Counted from the stretch's first letter, positions 7,194-16,100 are shown. The stretch is 18,996 nt of DNA from Pedobacter sp. UBA5917 (GCF_002432345.1 NZ_DJDT01000287.1:1-18996), one strand, 5' to 3'. Numbers and translations: made by a program. Notes: generated by a model from the sequence alone, not told the origin.

Positions 7194-7943
7194 CTATGGT
7201 GTTGGCGGACTAATACCTGCGGATATGGCCTGTTCGATAAAAACATCGGTGTTGAACCCGAAATTATGCTTGAACTTGTTCAGCACATGAAGCACACCGT
7301 TGCTCGGTTGGATATCGGAAGTAGCAACCGGAATATTAACCAACGATACCTGTGGGTTGGAAAGATCGGGGATATATGCCAAATATAATTGACGGTAACC
7401 TGCGTAAGCCACCCTCGAAATTTCGGCCCCTTTATCGTTATACACCACGGCATCGTTAAAAATGACACCAACATTCATAATCCTGCCGCCATAAGAGGTA
7501 TAACCCTGGCCAGGGTAAGCGAGATAGGACAAAGTATCGCGCTGAGGGTAATCTTTTAAGCGGTTGCCGCCTTTAAAAATATATTGCGACAGCACATTGC
7601 GCCATACTTCGGGTTTAATCTGCGATAATTTAGAAACAGTATCTTTCCCGGTTACCCTTAATTCGATATTTAAGCGTTTAATAGATTTAAAGATGGAGCC
7701 ACTTGGTGGTGCAAAAAAGGTAATGTTCTCTTTACTCACCACATCGGCCAAACCGGCCAGTTTGATTACCGTTAGGGTAGAATCGAAAAAAGGTTTCTTT
7801 TCTTCCATGTACTGCATGATATTACCGCTGTATTTTGCATCATGAACTCCTGTATCCATATAATACTTTTTACAGCCGGTTAATACCGATAATATACAGA
7901 TCAGAGAGAACAGCAGTGTTTTATAATTCTTTTTCATCATCAT
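7194..7943 (-). CDS. Fasciclin (FAS1) domain lipoprotein, cassette 2
   Basis: A 249-residue lipoprotein starting at the first of three consecutive ATGs (7943, 7940, 7937), 5 nt after the SusD-2 stop. A TTG start at 7958 would overlap SusD-2 and is less likely. The lipobox is LTGC (Cys24, then KK). Residues about 40-235 form one FAS1 domain. The H1 motif is ENITFFAPPSGSIF (72-85), and the H2 motif VLHVLNKF lies near the C-terminus, followed by KHNFGF. FAS1 domains mediate adhesion to proteins or glycans in secreted and surface proteins across all kingdoms. Sitting directly after susD, this one is probably an accessory subunit of the SusCD surface complex or a ligand-binding lipoprotein. It shares the opening pattern (a YMEEKKPFFDS-like helix, then H1) and the FGF ending with the FAS1 protein at 13750-14427, so the two are paralogues, though clearly diverged. 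Confidence 0.82.
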   Translation of the reverse strand: MMMKKNYKTLLFSLICILSVLTGCKKYYMDTGVHDAKYSGNIMQYMEEKKPFFDSTLTVIKLAGLADVVSKENITFFAPPSGSIFKSIKRLNIELRVTGKDTVSKLSQIKPEVWRNVLSQYIFKGGNRLKDYPQRDTLSYLAYPGQGYTSYGGRIMNVGVIFNDAVVYNDKGAEISRVAYAGYRQLYLAYIPDLSNPQVSLVNIPVATSDIQPSNGVLHVLNKFKHNFGFNTDVFIEQAISAGISPPTP

Positions 7944-7948
7944 ATCTA

Positions 7949-9490
7949 TTAGTTCCAAAAGTTATTACCGATTAAATTTGGGTTTGCGCTACGATCGGCA
8001 GCGCTAATGGTTAGCGGCCAGGTCCATGCGCCTGCGTTTAGGTTGGCTACGGATATAGGCGATTTTGTAAAATCGGAGCTGATTACCCTTTTAGTGCGTA
8101 CCAGATCAAAAAAGAATTGCCCCTCGCCAATCAGTTCCCTGCACCTTTCTTTATAAATCTCATCCTTTAAATCCTGCCCGGCCTGGGTAATAAGCGGTGC
8201 ATTTGCTGCAACCGTAACCCTGTTGGCAAAATCCCTTGCTCCACTATCATCGCCAAGCTCGGCAAGTGCCTCGGCCGTTAATAAATAACAATCGGGCAAC
8301 CTGAAAATAATGGCACTGTCATCGCTGGTTACCGTTATAGCAGTTCCGGAGCCTGTGGTATAAGTATTGGCGAATTTTTTAAACTGAAAGCTTCCACTGC
8401 CTGAATCGTAGTTTTCGAACCAGGTGGTTAACCTTGCATCAGAAGAACCTGACATATACAGCTTGGAAATGTAACTGCTTTGGTAGGCCATGCTGCTTGA
8501 TGTTTTGTTTACATTACCCCTGTAAGGAAAATGCGAAAAATAATAGGAAAACCCTGCGGGTAACGAAAAGCCTTCGCCATAGTTAAACTCCTGCAGGATA
8601 CCGAATAGGCTTTCGGAACTTCTGCCTTTAAAAATTTTCATGGTATTGGCTGCGTTAACCGGTAGTATTTTGTAATTACTATAGGTATCGAGTTCAGTGG
8701 CCAATGTTTTTACCGCATCGTAGTATTTGGTTTTAACACCGGTATCCCAGGCAGCAGCCCACATGTTTAAATGCATTAACAGTGCTACAGCTGATGCCCT
8801 GGTTGGTCTGAATCCGTTAGATGAAGCATCGTTATAATAGGTTGGCAGGTCATTTTTTGCCGCAGTCATGTCGGCAATACATTTGTTCATTACGGTAACC
8901 TGCGAAATTCTAGAATCCGGACGGTTATGATAGGCATCTGTATAATAAATGGCATCGCCAAATAACTTACAAACAAACATGTAGCTTAAATTACGCAGAA
9001 ATACCGCCTCTGCCTTATATCGTCTTCTATCAGCATCGGGTAAGCTGCTAGCGGGCACCTTATCAACCTCAAAATACATGATGTTGGCTGCAGCTATCAC
9101 ATCGTACCACTCTTTCCAGTTCATGATGTTTTTCATCATGCTGTTATAGCGTCCGCTGGAGTTAACAATATATTTCATATCACTGCCAATCAAAGCATTA
9201 AAATTATTTGCCCCATCATTATCCATACTGATTACCTGGATGTTATTTCCCCTGATTTCGAGTGCCGGAAAAAATGCACGGTCATCATCGCTAAAAAACT
9301 GGGGGGTACCGGCAACTTTCGATCTTAACCTCGAGTAAATCCCGTTGGTGAATCCTTCTACATCTTCGCGTGTTTTCCAGAAATTGTTACCGCTCTGCGC
9401 TTCAATGGGGGTTACGTTCAGAAATTTTTTACAGCCTACCGTACTCAAAACCAGTAAGGCAAACAGGATTATATATTTTATATTTTTCAT
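7949..9490 (-). CDS. SusD/RagB-family outer-membrane nutrient-binding lipoprotein, cassette 2
   Basis: A 513-residue lipoprotein (lipobox TVGC, Cys20, then KK). The opening FLNVTPIEAQSGNNFWKT is the standard SusD N-terminal strand and helix, in which FW is followed by a segment that maps the first TPR helix. The RYKAEAVFLRNLSYMFVCK segment followed by LFGDAIYYTD is the conserved TPR/ligand-platform region. The motif ERCRELIGEGQFFFDLVR near the C-terminus and the ending NLIGNNFWN are diagnostic for RagB/SusD. SusD proteins lie as a lid over the SusC barrel and hand ligand into it. The gene begins 14 nt after SusC-2, as in nearly all SusCD pairs. It is strongly diverged from SusD-1, which suggests a different ligand or fragment size. 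The substrate cannot be read from the sequence. Confidence 0.93.
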   Translation of the reverse strand: MKNIKYIILFALLVLSTVGCKKFLNVTPIEAQSGNNFWKTREDVEGFTNGIYSRLRSKVAGTPQFFSDDDRAFFPALEIRGNNIQVISMDNDGANNFNALIGSDMKYIVNSSGRYNSMMKNIMNWKEWYDVIAAANIMYFEVDKVPASSLPDADRRRYKAEAVFLRNLSYMFVCKLFGDAIYYTDAYHNRPDSRISQVTVMNKCIADMTAAKNDLPTYYNDASSNGFRPTRASAVALLMHLNMWAAAWDTGVKTKYYDAVKTLATELDTYSNYKILPVNAANTMKIFKGRSSESLFGILQEFNYGEGFSLPAGFSYYFSHFPYRGNVNKTSSSMAYQSSYISKLYMSGSSDARLTTWFENYDSGSGSFQFKKFANTYTTGSGTAITVTSDDSAIIFRLPDCYLLTAEALAELGDDSGARDFANRVTVAANAPLITQAGQDLKDEIYKERCRELIGEGQFFFDLVRTKRVISSDFTKSPISVANLNAGAWTWPLTISAADRSANPNLIGNNFWN

Positions 9491-9504
9491 CTCTAATTAT
9501 CTTA

Positions 9505-12500
9505 TTAAAACTCAATATTTAAACCCAGTGTAAACTGTCGTGGAGAAGGATAACCTCCAGAATCATCTCTACCCAAACTGGTCACATTTTCAGGATTAGG
9601 ACCTGAGTAACGTGTAATAAAACCGAGGTTTGATGCGGTGGCATTGATACTTACCCTGTTCATACCGAATTTGCTGGTCAACTTTTTATCAAAGATGTAA
9701 TACACTTTAACCGAGTTTAACTTAAAGTAAGAGCCATCTTCCTGAAATACGGTTTGGTTTATCCTAAAGGGATCGATAATCCTTGCACGTACGAAATCTA
9801 GGGGATTGCCATAAGTAGCCACATCGCCAGGGGTACTCCAATAGTTAAGCTGATCGAGCGGCACCAAACTACCCGAACCATTAGGAAGATAGTAGTTATG
9901 CAACTGATTGGCCAATGGGTTATTGATAATATCGCGGATAAGTGTAAAAGAGGTATTTACTTCTAAACTCCAGTTTTTCCACTGCAGGTAAGAGGTTATA
10001 CCACCGGTAACCTGGGGCTGCGAATTACCCGCAATTACCCTGTCGTTACCATCGAGCACATAATTTCCATCCAGATCGGTAAAAATAGGATCGCCTGCTT
10101 TAAAATAATTTAGGCGTCCGTTACCCCCTACGCGGTATGGTAATCCGGTATTAGGATCAACCGGAACCTGTGCATTGGTAGAATATACCCCTTTTGTATT
10201 GTACAGGTAGTTGGATAACGAGTTGGTTCCCAAGCGATAATAGATATCCTGTCCCAATTCTTTATCGTAATAAATCATATCGCGTAAACCATCAGGCAGC
10301 TGGGCCAAAATCTCTCTGTTGATGGCAAGGTTAGCAGATATAGTCCATTTAAACGGGCTGGTTGGACTTAATGGACGGGCGGTTGTTTGAAACTCCCAGC
10401 CATAGTTTACGTTACTGATTTCGTTTGAAGCAATGCTACCAAATGAATTAGAACTCGAAATATCCTTATACCTGAAAATATTATCGTTCTGTTTATAATA
10501 AGTATCAAAAACGAAAGAAAAACGGTTCTGGAATAAGCTAAAATCAACTCCGGCATTATAGGTTGTTGCCTTGGTAGGCTGTAAATCAAGATTTGGAAGC
10601 CTCTCCAAATCCAATACTACCGAGTTGGCATTGTTATAACGGGCACCACCAACATATTTACCATAGGCATCAAAAATACCGCCAACCGGCTGTATATTGG
10701 ATCCATAACTCAAACGGATATCGGCATAATCGATCCATTTGATGTTATCCATAAATTTTTCCTTGTTAAAGTTCCATTTTAAGGCGATTGACGGATTGGC
10801 AATATAACGCGCATTTGCACCGTTGGCCGAGTTGGCATCCAAACGGTAATTCAGGTCTAAAACATACCGCTGCTTGTAGTTATAAGAAAATGCACCGGCA
10901 AAAGCAATACTCCTGGCATCATTATAATCAATGGTTCCGCCCAAAGAAGTATAGTAATTGGTCATGTTGGTTAAAGGCCCTCTCAACTGATCGTTAACAC
11001 CTCTTTCATTCAAAATAGCATCGGCCTTAAAAAAGCTCGAATTGATTTCGGTAAAAGCAAATAAGTTAAAAGTGTGCGAATCCTCACCCGAAGCATCTTT
11101 CAGGCCATATACATAAGAAAACTGGTTACGGTTATACAGCTTGGTTGCCCTATCGTTATAGGTATAGTACTGAGATTGGTTACCATTTAACGCAGCCGGA
11201 GAAAAATTGTCTTTTGTGGCCGAACTGTTTGTATAATTTAAAAAGGTGGCAATCCTAAAATTCTTAAAAACCTCGTATTCAGCATTAATGGTTGCAAAAG
11301 TCTGTAACGATTTATTATCGTTATCCGTTTGCAGCTGTGCGAGCAAACCACTTTGCGACGAATAAAGCGATGGTGATGGCAATAAGGTAGAGGCCGAGCC
11401 TGTAGCGGCAAGCCCACTGTTTAACAAGCCGTTTCCACTGCCTGTTTGCTGTTTTTGAATAGAGTTTTGCAACTGCCCTACCAATTTAAATTTAGGTGTG
11501 GGGTTATACTGCATATTCATATTGAGGTTGTACCTCGAATAACCTGTATTCTGCTGTATACCTGTTTCATCGTAGGCACCCAAACCTACTTTATAGTTGA
11601 AAGCAACATCGCCACCCGAAACATTTACGTTGTGGGTCTGGTTAAATGTGTTGCGGTAAAAGTATGATTGCCAATCAGTTGAATTGTTATAGTAAGCATT
11701 TAAACTATCGGCTAAAAGCGGCGATGAGTTGATCAGATCCACGGCATGGTTGTAAGTACTATCGTTCTGAAGGATCTGCCAGATACGCAATTGTCTTTCG
11801 CCCTTACCACCGATAACGGTACGCAACTGGGGCACCATCGAAAAGAATGCAGCTCCGCTATAGCGCACTACCGGCACCTTTGAATTACCACGTTTGGTGG
11901 TAACCAAAATTACCCCATAAGCACCTCTTGATCCGTACAGTGCTGTAGCGGCAGCATCTTTTAATGTGGTAATATCTTCAATATCCTCGGGCGGAATCTG
12001 CGAGATAGGCGATACACCCGGACCAGCTTGTTGAAAACCGTAAGAATAATTGGTATTATCATCAACAGGTACTCCATCAATTACAAACAACGGAGAAGTT
12101 GGGGTTAAGAAACTAGAACTTCCTGAACCGGACACGTTGATGTTAGAAATACCACGCAGGGTGATTGATCCCCTAAAGCCCGGGGCACCGGTATTGTTCT
12201 GGATGTTAAGCCCGGCAACCTTACCCTGTAAAAGCGACATTACATCACTGGCAGGCTGCCCCTGGATATCTTTACCCGAAATGGTTACGGTAGAACCGGT
12301 AGATAATGTACGGGTTTTGGTTTGATAACCAGCACTAACGGTTACCTCTTTAAGTGTAGCATTATCGCCCTGAAGGGTTACATTAATATTGGTACGGCCG
12401 TTAACCTTTACGGTTTGGGTTACATAACTTAAATATTTAAAGGTAATTTCGGCATTTGATGCCACCGTTACCCTAAAGCGCCCATCTCCATCGGTTTGGC

Positions 12501-12699
12501 CCATTACCCTGCCACCGCTTAAAATGCTTACACCGGGCATGGTTTCTTTCTTTTTCGATTCGCCGTCGTAAACCGTACCTGTAACCGCAATTTGCTGTTG
12601 TGCCAGGGCAAGATTGTGCAAACCAAAAATCAATAAGATTACTATGCTGTAAAAATACTTCATTGGAAATATATTTTGTTTTGATTTAGTTAGTTTCAT
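9505..12699 (-). CDS. SusC/RagA-family TonB-linked outer-membrane transporter, cassette 2
   Basis: A 1064-residue TonB-dependent importer, complete in the window. A signal peptide ends near Ala33 (LALA, then QQQ). Residues about 37-115 are the carboxypeptidase-regulatory-like domain (VTGTVYDGE, ISFKYL-like strand). LKEVTVSAGY (about 116-125) is the SusC signature before the plug. The plug runs to about residue 272, with GKVAGLNIQ, LRGISNINVS, PLFVIDGVPVDD and the KDAAATALYGSRGAYGVILV motif. The rest is a 22-strand-type beta-barrel ending in an aromatic residue (LGLNIEF). An acidic loop, DLDGNYVLDGND (about 873-884), resembles the Ca-binding-like loop common in SusC barrels. It works with SusD-2 to import oligomers using TonB energy. 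The ATG at 12699 overlaps the stop of the DUF5007-like gene (TGATG), which suits translational coupling. Met13 (ATG at 12663) would give an equally good, more typical signal peptide. Confidence 0.95.
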   Translation of the reverse strand: MKLTKSKQNIFPMKYFYSIVILLIFGLHNLALAQQQIAVTGTVYDGESKKKETMPGVSILSGGRVMGQTDGDGRFRVTVASNAEITFKYLSYVTQTVKVNGRTNINVTLQGDNATLKEVTVSAGYQTKTRTLSTGSTVTISGKDIQGQPASDVMSLLQGKVAGLNIQNNTGAPGFRGSITLRGISNINVSGSGSSSFLTPTSPLFVIDGVPVDDNTNYSYGFQQAGPGVSPISQIPPEDIEDITTLKDAAATALYGSRGAYGVILVTTKRGNSKVPVVRYSGAAFFSMVPQLRTVIGGKGERQLRIWQILQNDSTYNHAVDLINSSPLLADSLNAYYNNSTDWQSYFYRNTFNQTHNVNVSGGDVAFNYKVGLGAYDETGIQQNTGYSRYNLNMNMQYNPTPKFKLVGQLQNSIQKQQTGSGNGLLNSGLAATGSASTLLPSPSLYSSQSGLLAQLQTDNDNKSLQTFATINAEYEVFKNFRIATFLNYTNSSATKDNFSPAALNGNQSQYYTYNDRATKLYNRNQFSYVYGLKDASGEDSHTFNLFAFTEINSSFFKADAILNERGVNDQLRGPLTNMTNYYTSLGGTIDYNDARSIAFAGAFSYNYKQRYVLDLNYRLDANSANGANARYIANPSIALKWNFNKEKFMDNIKWIDYADIRLSYGSNIQPVGGIFDAYGKYVGGARYNNANSVVLDLERLPNLDLQPTKATTYNAGVDFSLFQNRFSFVFDTYYKQNDNIFRYKDISSSNSFGSIASNEISNVNYGWEFQTTARPLSPTSPFKWTISANLAINREILAQLPDGLRDMIYYDKELGQDIYYRLGTNSLSNYLYNTKGVYSTNAQVPVDPNTGLPYRVGGNGRLNYFKAGDPIFTDLDGNYVLDGNDRVIAGNSQPQVTGGITSYLQWKNWSLEVNTSFTLIRDIINNPLANQLHNYYLPNGSGSLVPLDQLNYWSTPGDVATYGNPLDFVRARIIDPFRINQTVFQEDGSYFKLNSVKVYYIFDKKLTSKFGMNRVSINATASNLGFITRYSGPNPENVTSLGRDDSGGYPSPRQFTLGLNIEF

Positions 12700-13745
12700 C
12701 AGTCGTTGTCGAATTTGGGTCTGTCGTTCTTAAACTGGAAGATGATTTCCCAATCTCCCTCCTCGTAGATCTTAAAATTTAACGCCAGATAACAGTGCAG
12801 TAAAGCGGCACCAAAGGCCTGCCGATCGAACCTGAACACTACCCTGGCCGCTCCGCCATCGGTTGTAGTATATTTTGTAGGGTATGCGGTAAGTGGAACA
12901 GGATAAGCCACATCAAATTTTACTTTAGTAGCATCTTTTATCATATTAAAACCGTGTACCAGATTGCCCCAATCGGTTAAAGCAAACTTATTAGGATCGA
13001 TAGGCTGTGCCAGTGTATCCACAAATTTGAAACTGATGCTATGGCCCGAATAACCCGGCAACCCTTTTGGCAGTTTATTGAACACTACCCGCACATCGCT
13101 AGATGATAAAAATTGATTGGTACGTACTCCGGTAATAAACATTCCGGAAGGACTGATAGAGGTAGCTGTTCCCTGTCCGGTTATCGGATCAAGAGGCGAT
13201 GGCTCGTAAGGGCGCTCGCGTAACGGGGTAAGGCGGAAATTCTGAAAATATTTTCTGCCCCCTGTGTTCGACATTTCTACATCAAAAACATAACCCGAAT
13301 CCGGCTGTGCCTTGATCATGTTAGAGTTGGCCTCTGCCCACATCAGGAATTCGCCCGAGTGTGGCCTTACCTCAAACAGCGGGTGATTTTCTATTACACG
13401 TTTTGCCTCGATTTCGGCCAGCGATTTCTCAGTCCCGTCATAAGCTGTTTTCCATACTTTAACCGGATAAAGCTTGGTAAGTTCGGGTGCAGGCTCGCCA
13501 CCAAATGTGCGCATGTTTACAATTTTAAAATCAAGCGGCCGGCTCGAGTTGCCGTAGGTAAAATTATTGGTAAACAAGGTGTTCCTACCCAAAGTAGGCT
13601 GATATATAAATTGAGTGTACTGACTATCGTTTGCGATAGATAACCTGTTATCGGGCAGGTTTTTCTTGCACGAAACCAGCATGAGCATCATACCTGATAG
13701 CATGATGGCTACACTAAAAAAGTATTTATTGGTCTTCATCTTCAT
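12699..13745 (-). CDS. DUF5007-like lipoprotein, cassette 1
   Basis: A 348-residue lipoprotein read from the ATG at 13745, four nt after the FAS1 stop codon. Another ATG lies two codons further in, at 13739. Upstream starts (TTG 13781, ATG 13778) would overlap the FAS1 gene and put 12 residues before a clean signal peptide. The lipobox is LVSC (Cys26, then KK). The mature part is mostly predicted beta-strand with no enzyme motif I recognise. Segments such as DFKIVNMRTFGGEPAPEL, HSGEFLMWAEA and YVFDVEMSNTGGRKYFQNF suggest immunoglobulin-like beta-sandwiches, and the C-terminal part (WEIIFQFKND) is also strand-like. I place it in the DUF5007 family from memory of Pedobacter-type PULs, where this family follows SusCD and a fasciclin gene. 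A surface ligand-binding role comparable to SusE/F is inferred from context only. Its stop overlaps the SusC-2 start by one nt. Confidence 0.7.
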   Translation of the reverse strand: MKMKTNKYFFSVAIMLSGMMLMLVSCKKNLPDNRLSIANDSQYTQFIYQPTLGRNTLFTNNFTYGNSSRPLDFKIVNMRTFGGEPAPELTKLYPVKVWKTAYDGTEKSLAEIEAKRVIENHPLFEVRPHSGEFLMWAEANSNMIKAQPDSGYVFDVEMSNTGGRKYFQNFRLTPLRERPYEPSPLDPITGQGTATSISPSGMFITGVRTNQFLSSSDVRVVFNKLPKGLPGYSGHSISFKFVDTLAQPIDPNKFALTDWGNLVHGFNMIKDATKVKFDVAYPVPLTAYPTKYTTTDGGAARVVFRFDRQAFGAALLHCYLALNFKIYEEGDWEIIFQFKNDRPKFDND

Positions 13746-13749
13746 AAGG

Positions 13750-14427
13750 TTATTGATCCAGTCGGTATGTAAATTCATCAAAGCCGAAATTGTGCAACGG
13801 GGTTAAAATGTTAATGGTGGCGTTATTGGTTTTAATATTAACCGCATTGGTATTGGTGGTAACCCAGTTAAGCTGAATGGTTGAGCCATACATATCGCTA
13901 TACTCGAGCGTGGTAGCTCCACCACCCACAAAACCTGATGCATTTGATTTTACCGCTTTAATATGCATGGGATAACTAAAACCTATTGTGTTTAACGTAA
14001 TACCATCAACACTACTGGTATAGGCCGTGGTGGTTTTGTTCCCCCTTATGATGTACTTGGTGAGCATGTACAATAACTCATCAGGATCTCCTGTTCTTAA
14101 ATAAACCGGTGCTTTTCCTTCTGCTTTTCGGGTTTGGTTTAAATACTTTACCGATGCTGCAAAATTTTCGTTTACGGGTGCAAACAGGGTAACCTGCTGG
14201 TTGGTTAACGAATCTTTAAGGAAAGGAAATCGATCCAGCACCAATAAAAGCGAATCGAAAGTATTAGGTTTGGATTTTAAATAATCCATGGCCGATCCTT
14301 TAAAAGTTTGTACAGTATTGGTATAATCGTAATAGGGCGAATCGCTTTTTTTGCAGCCACTTAAATACAAGCCGATTGCTGCAAAAAGTACTACCATACT
14401 ACCCTTATATAATTTCTTTTTCATCAT
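13750..14427 (-). CDS. Fasciclin (FAS1) domain lipoprotein, cassette 1
   Basis: A 225-residue lipoprotein (ATG at 14427, a second ATG immediately after) with lipobox LSGC (Cys25, then KK). One FAS1 domain spans about residues 40-222. The H1 motif is QVTLFAPVNENFAA (78-91). The expected H2 motif near the C-terminus is weak, reading ATINILTPLHNFGF where family members usually have a VIHVID/VLHVLN core. The preceding helix MDYLKSKPNTFDSLL matches the same place in the second FAS1 lipoprotein (7194-7943), so both cassettes carry the same type of accessory gene. Role: probably adhesion or ligand capture next to SusCD on the outer membrane. It follows SusD-1 after 74 nt, the largest gap in the window, and ends 4 nt before the DUF5007-like gene. 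Confidence 0.75.
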   Translation of the reverse strand: MMKKKLYKGSMVVLFAAIGLYLSGCKKSDSPYYDYTNTVQTFKGSAMDYLKSKPNTFDSLLLVLDRFPFLKDSLTNQQVTLFAPVNENFAASVKYLNQTRKAEGKAPVYLRTGDPDELLYMLTKYIIRGNKTTTAYTSSVDGITLNTIGFSYPMHIKAVKSNASGFVGGGATTLEYSDMYGSTIQLNWVTTNTNAVNIKTNNATINILTPLHNFGFDEFTYRLDQ

Positions 14428-14455
14428 GATTATTTTCTTTTAAGTGGTGATTAAC

Positions 14456-14487
14456 CCAACCAGGACTTATCATCCGGAGGCTTTTGG
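14456..14487 (-). other. Possible RNA hairpin between SusD-1 and the FAS1 gene
   Basis: The 74-nt spacer 14428-14501 is the only sizeable non-coding gap. Within it, 14460-14465 can pair with 14473-14477 (CC-GGA with TCCGG, one bulged A, 7-nt loop), and CCAA at 14456-14459 can pair with TTGG at 14484-14487 across a one-sided internal loop. There is no T-tract on the minus strand and no TAnnTTTG promoter box. It might stabilise the susCD part of the message or partly attenuate read-through, but the stem is short and may be chance. Confidence 0.2.
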
Positions 14488-14501
14488 CACCTTATAAATA
14501 A

Positions 14502-16100
14502 TTATTGCCAGTATGGATTTTGTGTGATGAGCGAATTGGCATTGATTACATCCTGCGATACCGGCCAGTAAATTCCACCCGCAGTTTCAAACTGCCTGAA
14601 TGTGAGCGGCGTACCATTTTTACTGATAAAAGTTCCACTAGCATTTTTAATCCTGTTGTAACGAACAATATCGTACCATCTCCAGCCCTCTCCCATCAGT
14701 TCTCTTCTGCGTTCTTCAAAAATGGCATCGACCAAATTTTTACCCGATGCAGGATCATAAGTGGCTGTTCCCCTTAAATTTGCTGCTTTGTTTAAGGCGG
14801 TAATGGCCTCATCGCGTTGTCCCAATACCGCGCATGCCTCGGCCCTGAGCAGGGTAACCTCTTCGATACGGCTAAACAGCATGGTAGAACTGAACAGTGT
14901 AAAATCGCCTGACGTTTGGGCAGTATAAATAACCTTGATTTTGTTAAATATGGGCTGCTCTGAAGTAAAATTGTAAAAGTAATTGGTGCGGTATAAACCA
15001 CTGATCGGGTTAATGCTGAACCTTAAATCGTTCGGATCGGTAAATATTTTAAGGATGCTGTCTTTTGGAACAAACATTTCCGGTTGTGCCTTGGGGATAA
15101 ATGGCGAGGCCAGGGTTAACTGTTCTATGTGTCCGTTGGCTGTTGATAAACCGTTACCGGCCTCAAAAGGGAAACCAACCAGTACAGTTGCACGTTTAAA
15201 AGCAAAAGGGCTATAGTAATTTACATTTTCGGTTAGGGCATCCATATCTAAGTACACGATCCCGTTCGATCCGCTTCCGTTAGAGCGGGTATAATTATCG
15301 AGCACAAATTTGCTGTAGGTTGCCGCATCAAGGTAATTACCCTGCCACGCAGCAATATGCGCCAAAATAATATAGGCAGATAAACGGGTAAAAATGTTTC
15401 CGTTCCAGCTCGACCAGCCTGCTCCATAATAAAGTCCGGGCAGAATAGGATCATCGCCACCATATTTAAACGGTACCACCTGGGCCGCAGCCAAAAGTTC
15501 GGTAGTGGCAAACTGTAAAACCTTATCCCTGTTTGTTCTTGGTAATTTAACAAAGTCGCCATCATGCGATGAGGTTAACAAAGGCACATCGCCCCAAATC
15601 CTTACCATATAGAAGTAAGCAAAAGCCCTTAATATCCTGGCCTGCGCCACATCTACATTGTTGTTGATCTGCGTATAACGCGAATCTAATGGTATAATCT
15701 GTTTAGAGCGTTCGATAAACAAACTTGCCGCATTAACCACCGCATAAAACCTGCGCCAGTTGGTAATCCGGTTAATTACAGGATATTGTGCATTTAACTG
15801 CCCGGTAACTATAGATTTAAGATCGGCCCTGTTGGTAATCTGAAAGTCGCCCTGTCGTAAATCGCCCATTAACCAATGGGTATTATCAGATACGGTGGCC
15901 GAACGCATCAGGCCGTATACCGAAAGTAGGTTTGCACGTGCATCTTCCAGTGTTTTCCAGTTGCTTTCTTCAGTAGCCAACCTGGTTGATTGTACATCAT
16001 CAATTTTCTTACACGAGAAATTGCCAATGCCAACCAGGGTGAATATTAAAGCAAGGGTAACCGATCTGCAGATACTAATTTTATAATTAGAATAGTTCAT
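14502..16100 (-). CDS. SusD/RagB-family outer-membrane nutrient-binding lipoprotein, cassette 1
   Basis: A 532-residue lipoprotein with a slightly long signal peptide and lipobox NFSC (Cys30, then KK). SusD hallmarks are present in order. The N-terminal ESNWKTLEDARANLLSVY is the first TPR helix. WRRFYAVVNAASLFIE is the following helix pair. ARILRAFAYFYMVRIWGDVPLLT is the conserved platform helix followed by the GDVPL turn. EERRRELMGEGWRWYDIVR lies near the C-terminus, and the protein ends ITQNPYWQ. It starts 18 nt after the SusC-1 stop codon. It should cap the SusC-1 barrel and present ligand to it. The aromatic-rich middle (a GAGWSSWNG segment around residue 230) could contribute to a binding surface, but the ligand cannot be deduced. 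It differs considerably from SusD-2 along its length, so the two cassettes are not recent copies. Confidence 0.93.
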   Translation of the reverse strand: MNYSNYKISICRSVTLALIFTLVGIGNFSCKKIDDVQSTRLATEESNWKTLEDARANLLSVYGLMRSATVSDNTHWLMGDLRQGDFQITNRADLKSIVTGQLNAQYPVINRITNWRRFYAVVNAASLFIERSKQIIPLDSRYTQINNNVDVAQARILRAFAYFYMVRIWGDVPLLTSSHDGDFVKLPRTNRDKVLQFATTELLAAAQVVPFKYGGDDPILPGLYYGAGWSSWNGNIFTRLSAYIILAHIAAWQGNYLDAATYSKFVLDNYTRSNGSGSNGIVYLDMDALTENVNYYSPFAFKRATVLVGFPFEAGNGLSTANGHIEQLTLASPFIPKAQPEMFVPKDSILKIFTDPNDLRFSINPISGLYRTNYFYNFTSEQPIFNKIKVIYTAQTSGDFTLFSSTMLFSRIEEVTLLRAEACAVLGQRDEAITALNKAANLRGTATYDPASGKNLVDAIFEERRRELMGEGWRWYDIVRYNRIKNASGTFISKNGTPLTFRQFETAGGIYWPVSQDVINANSLITQNPYWQ

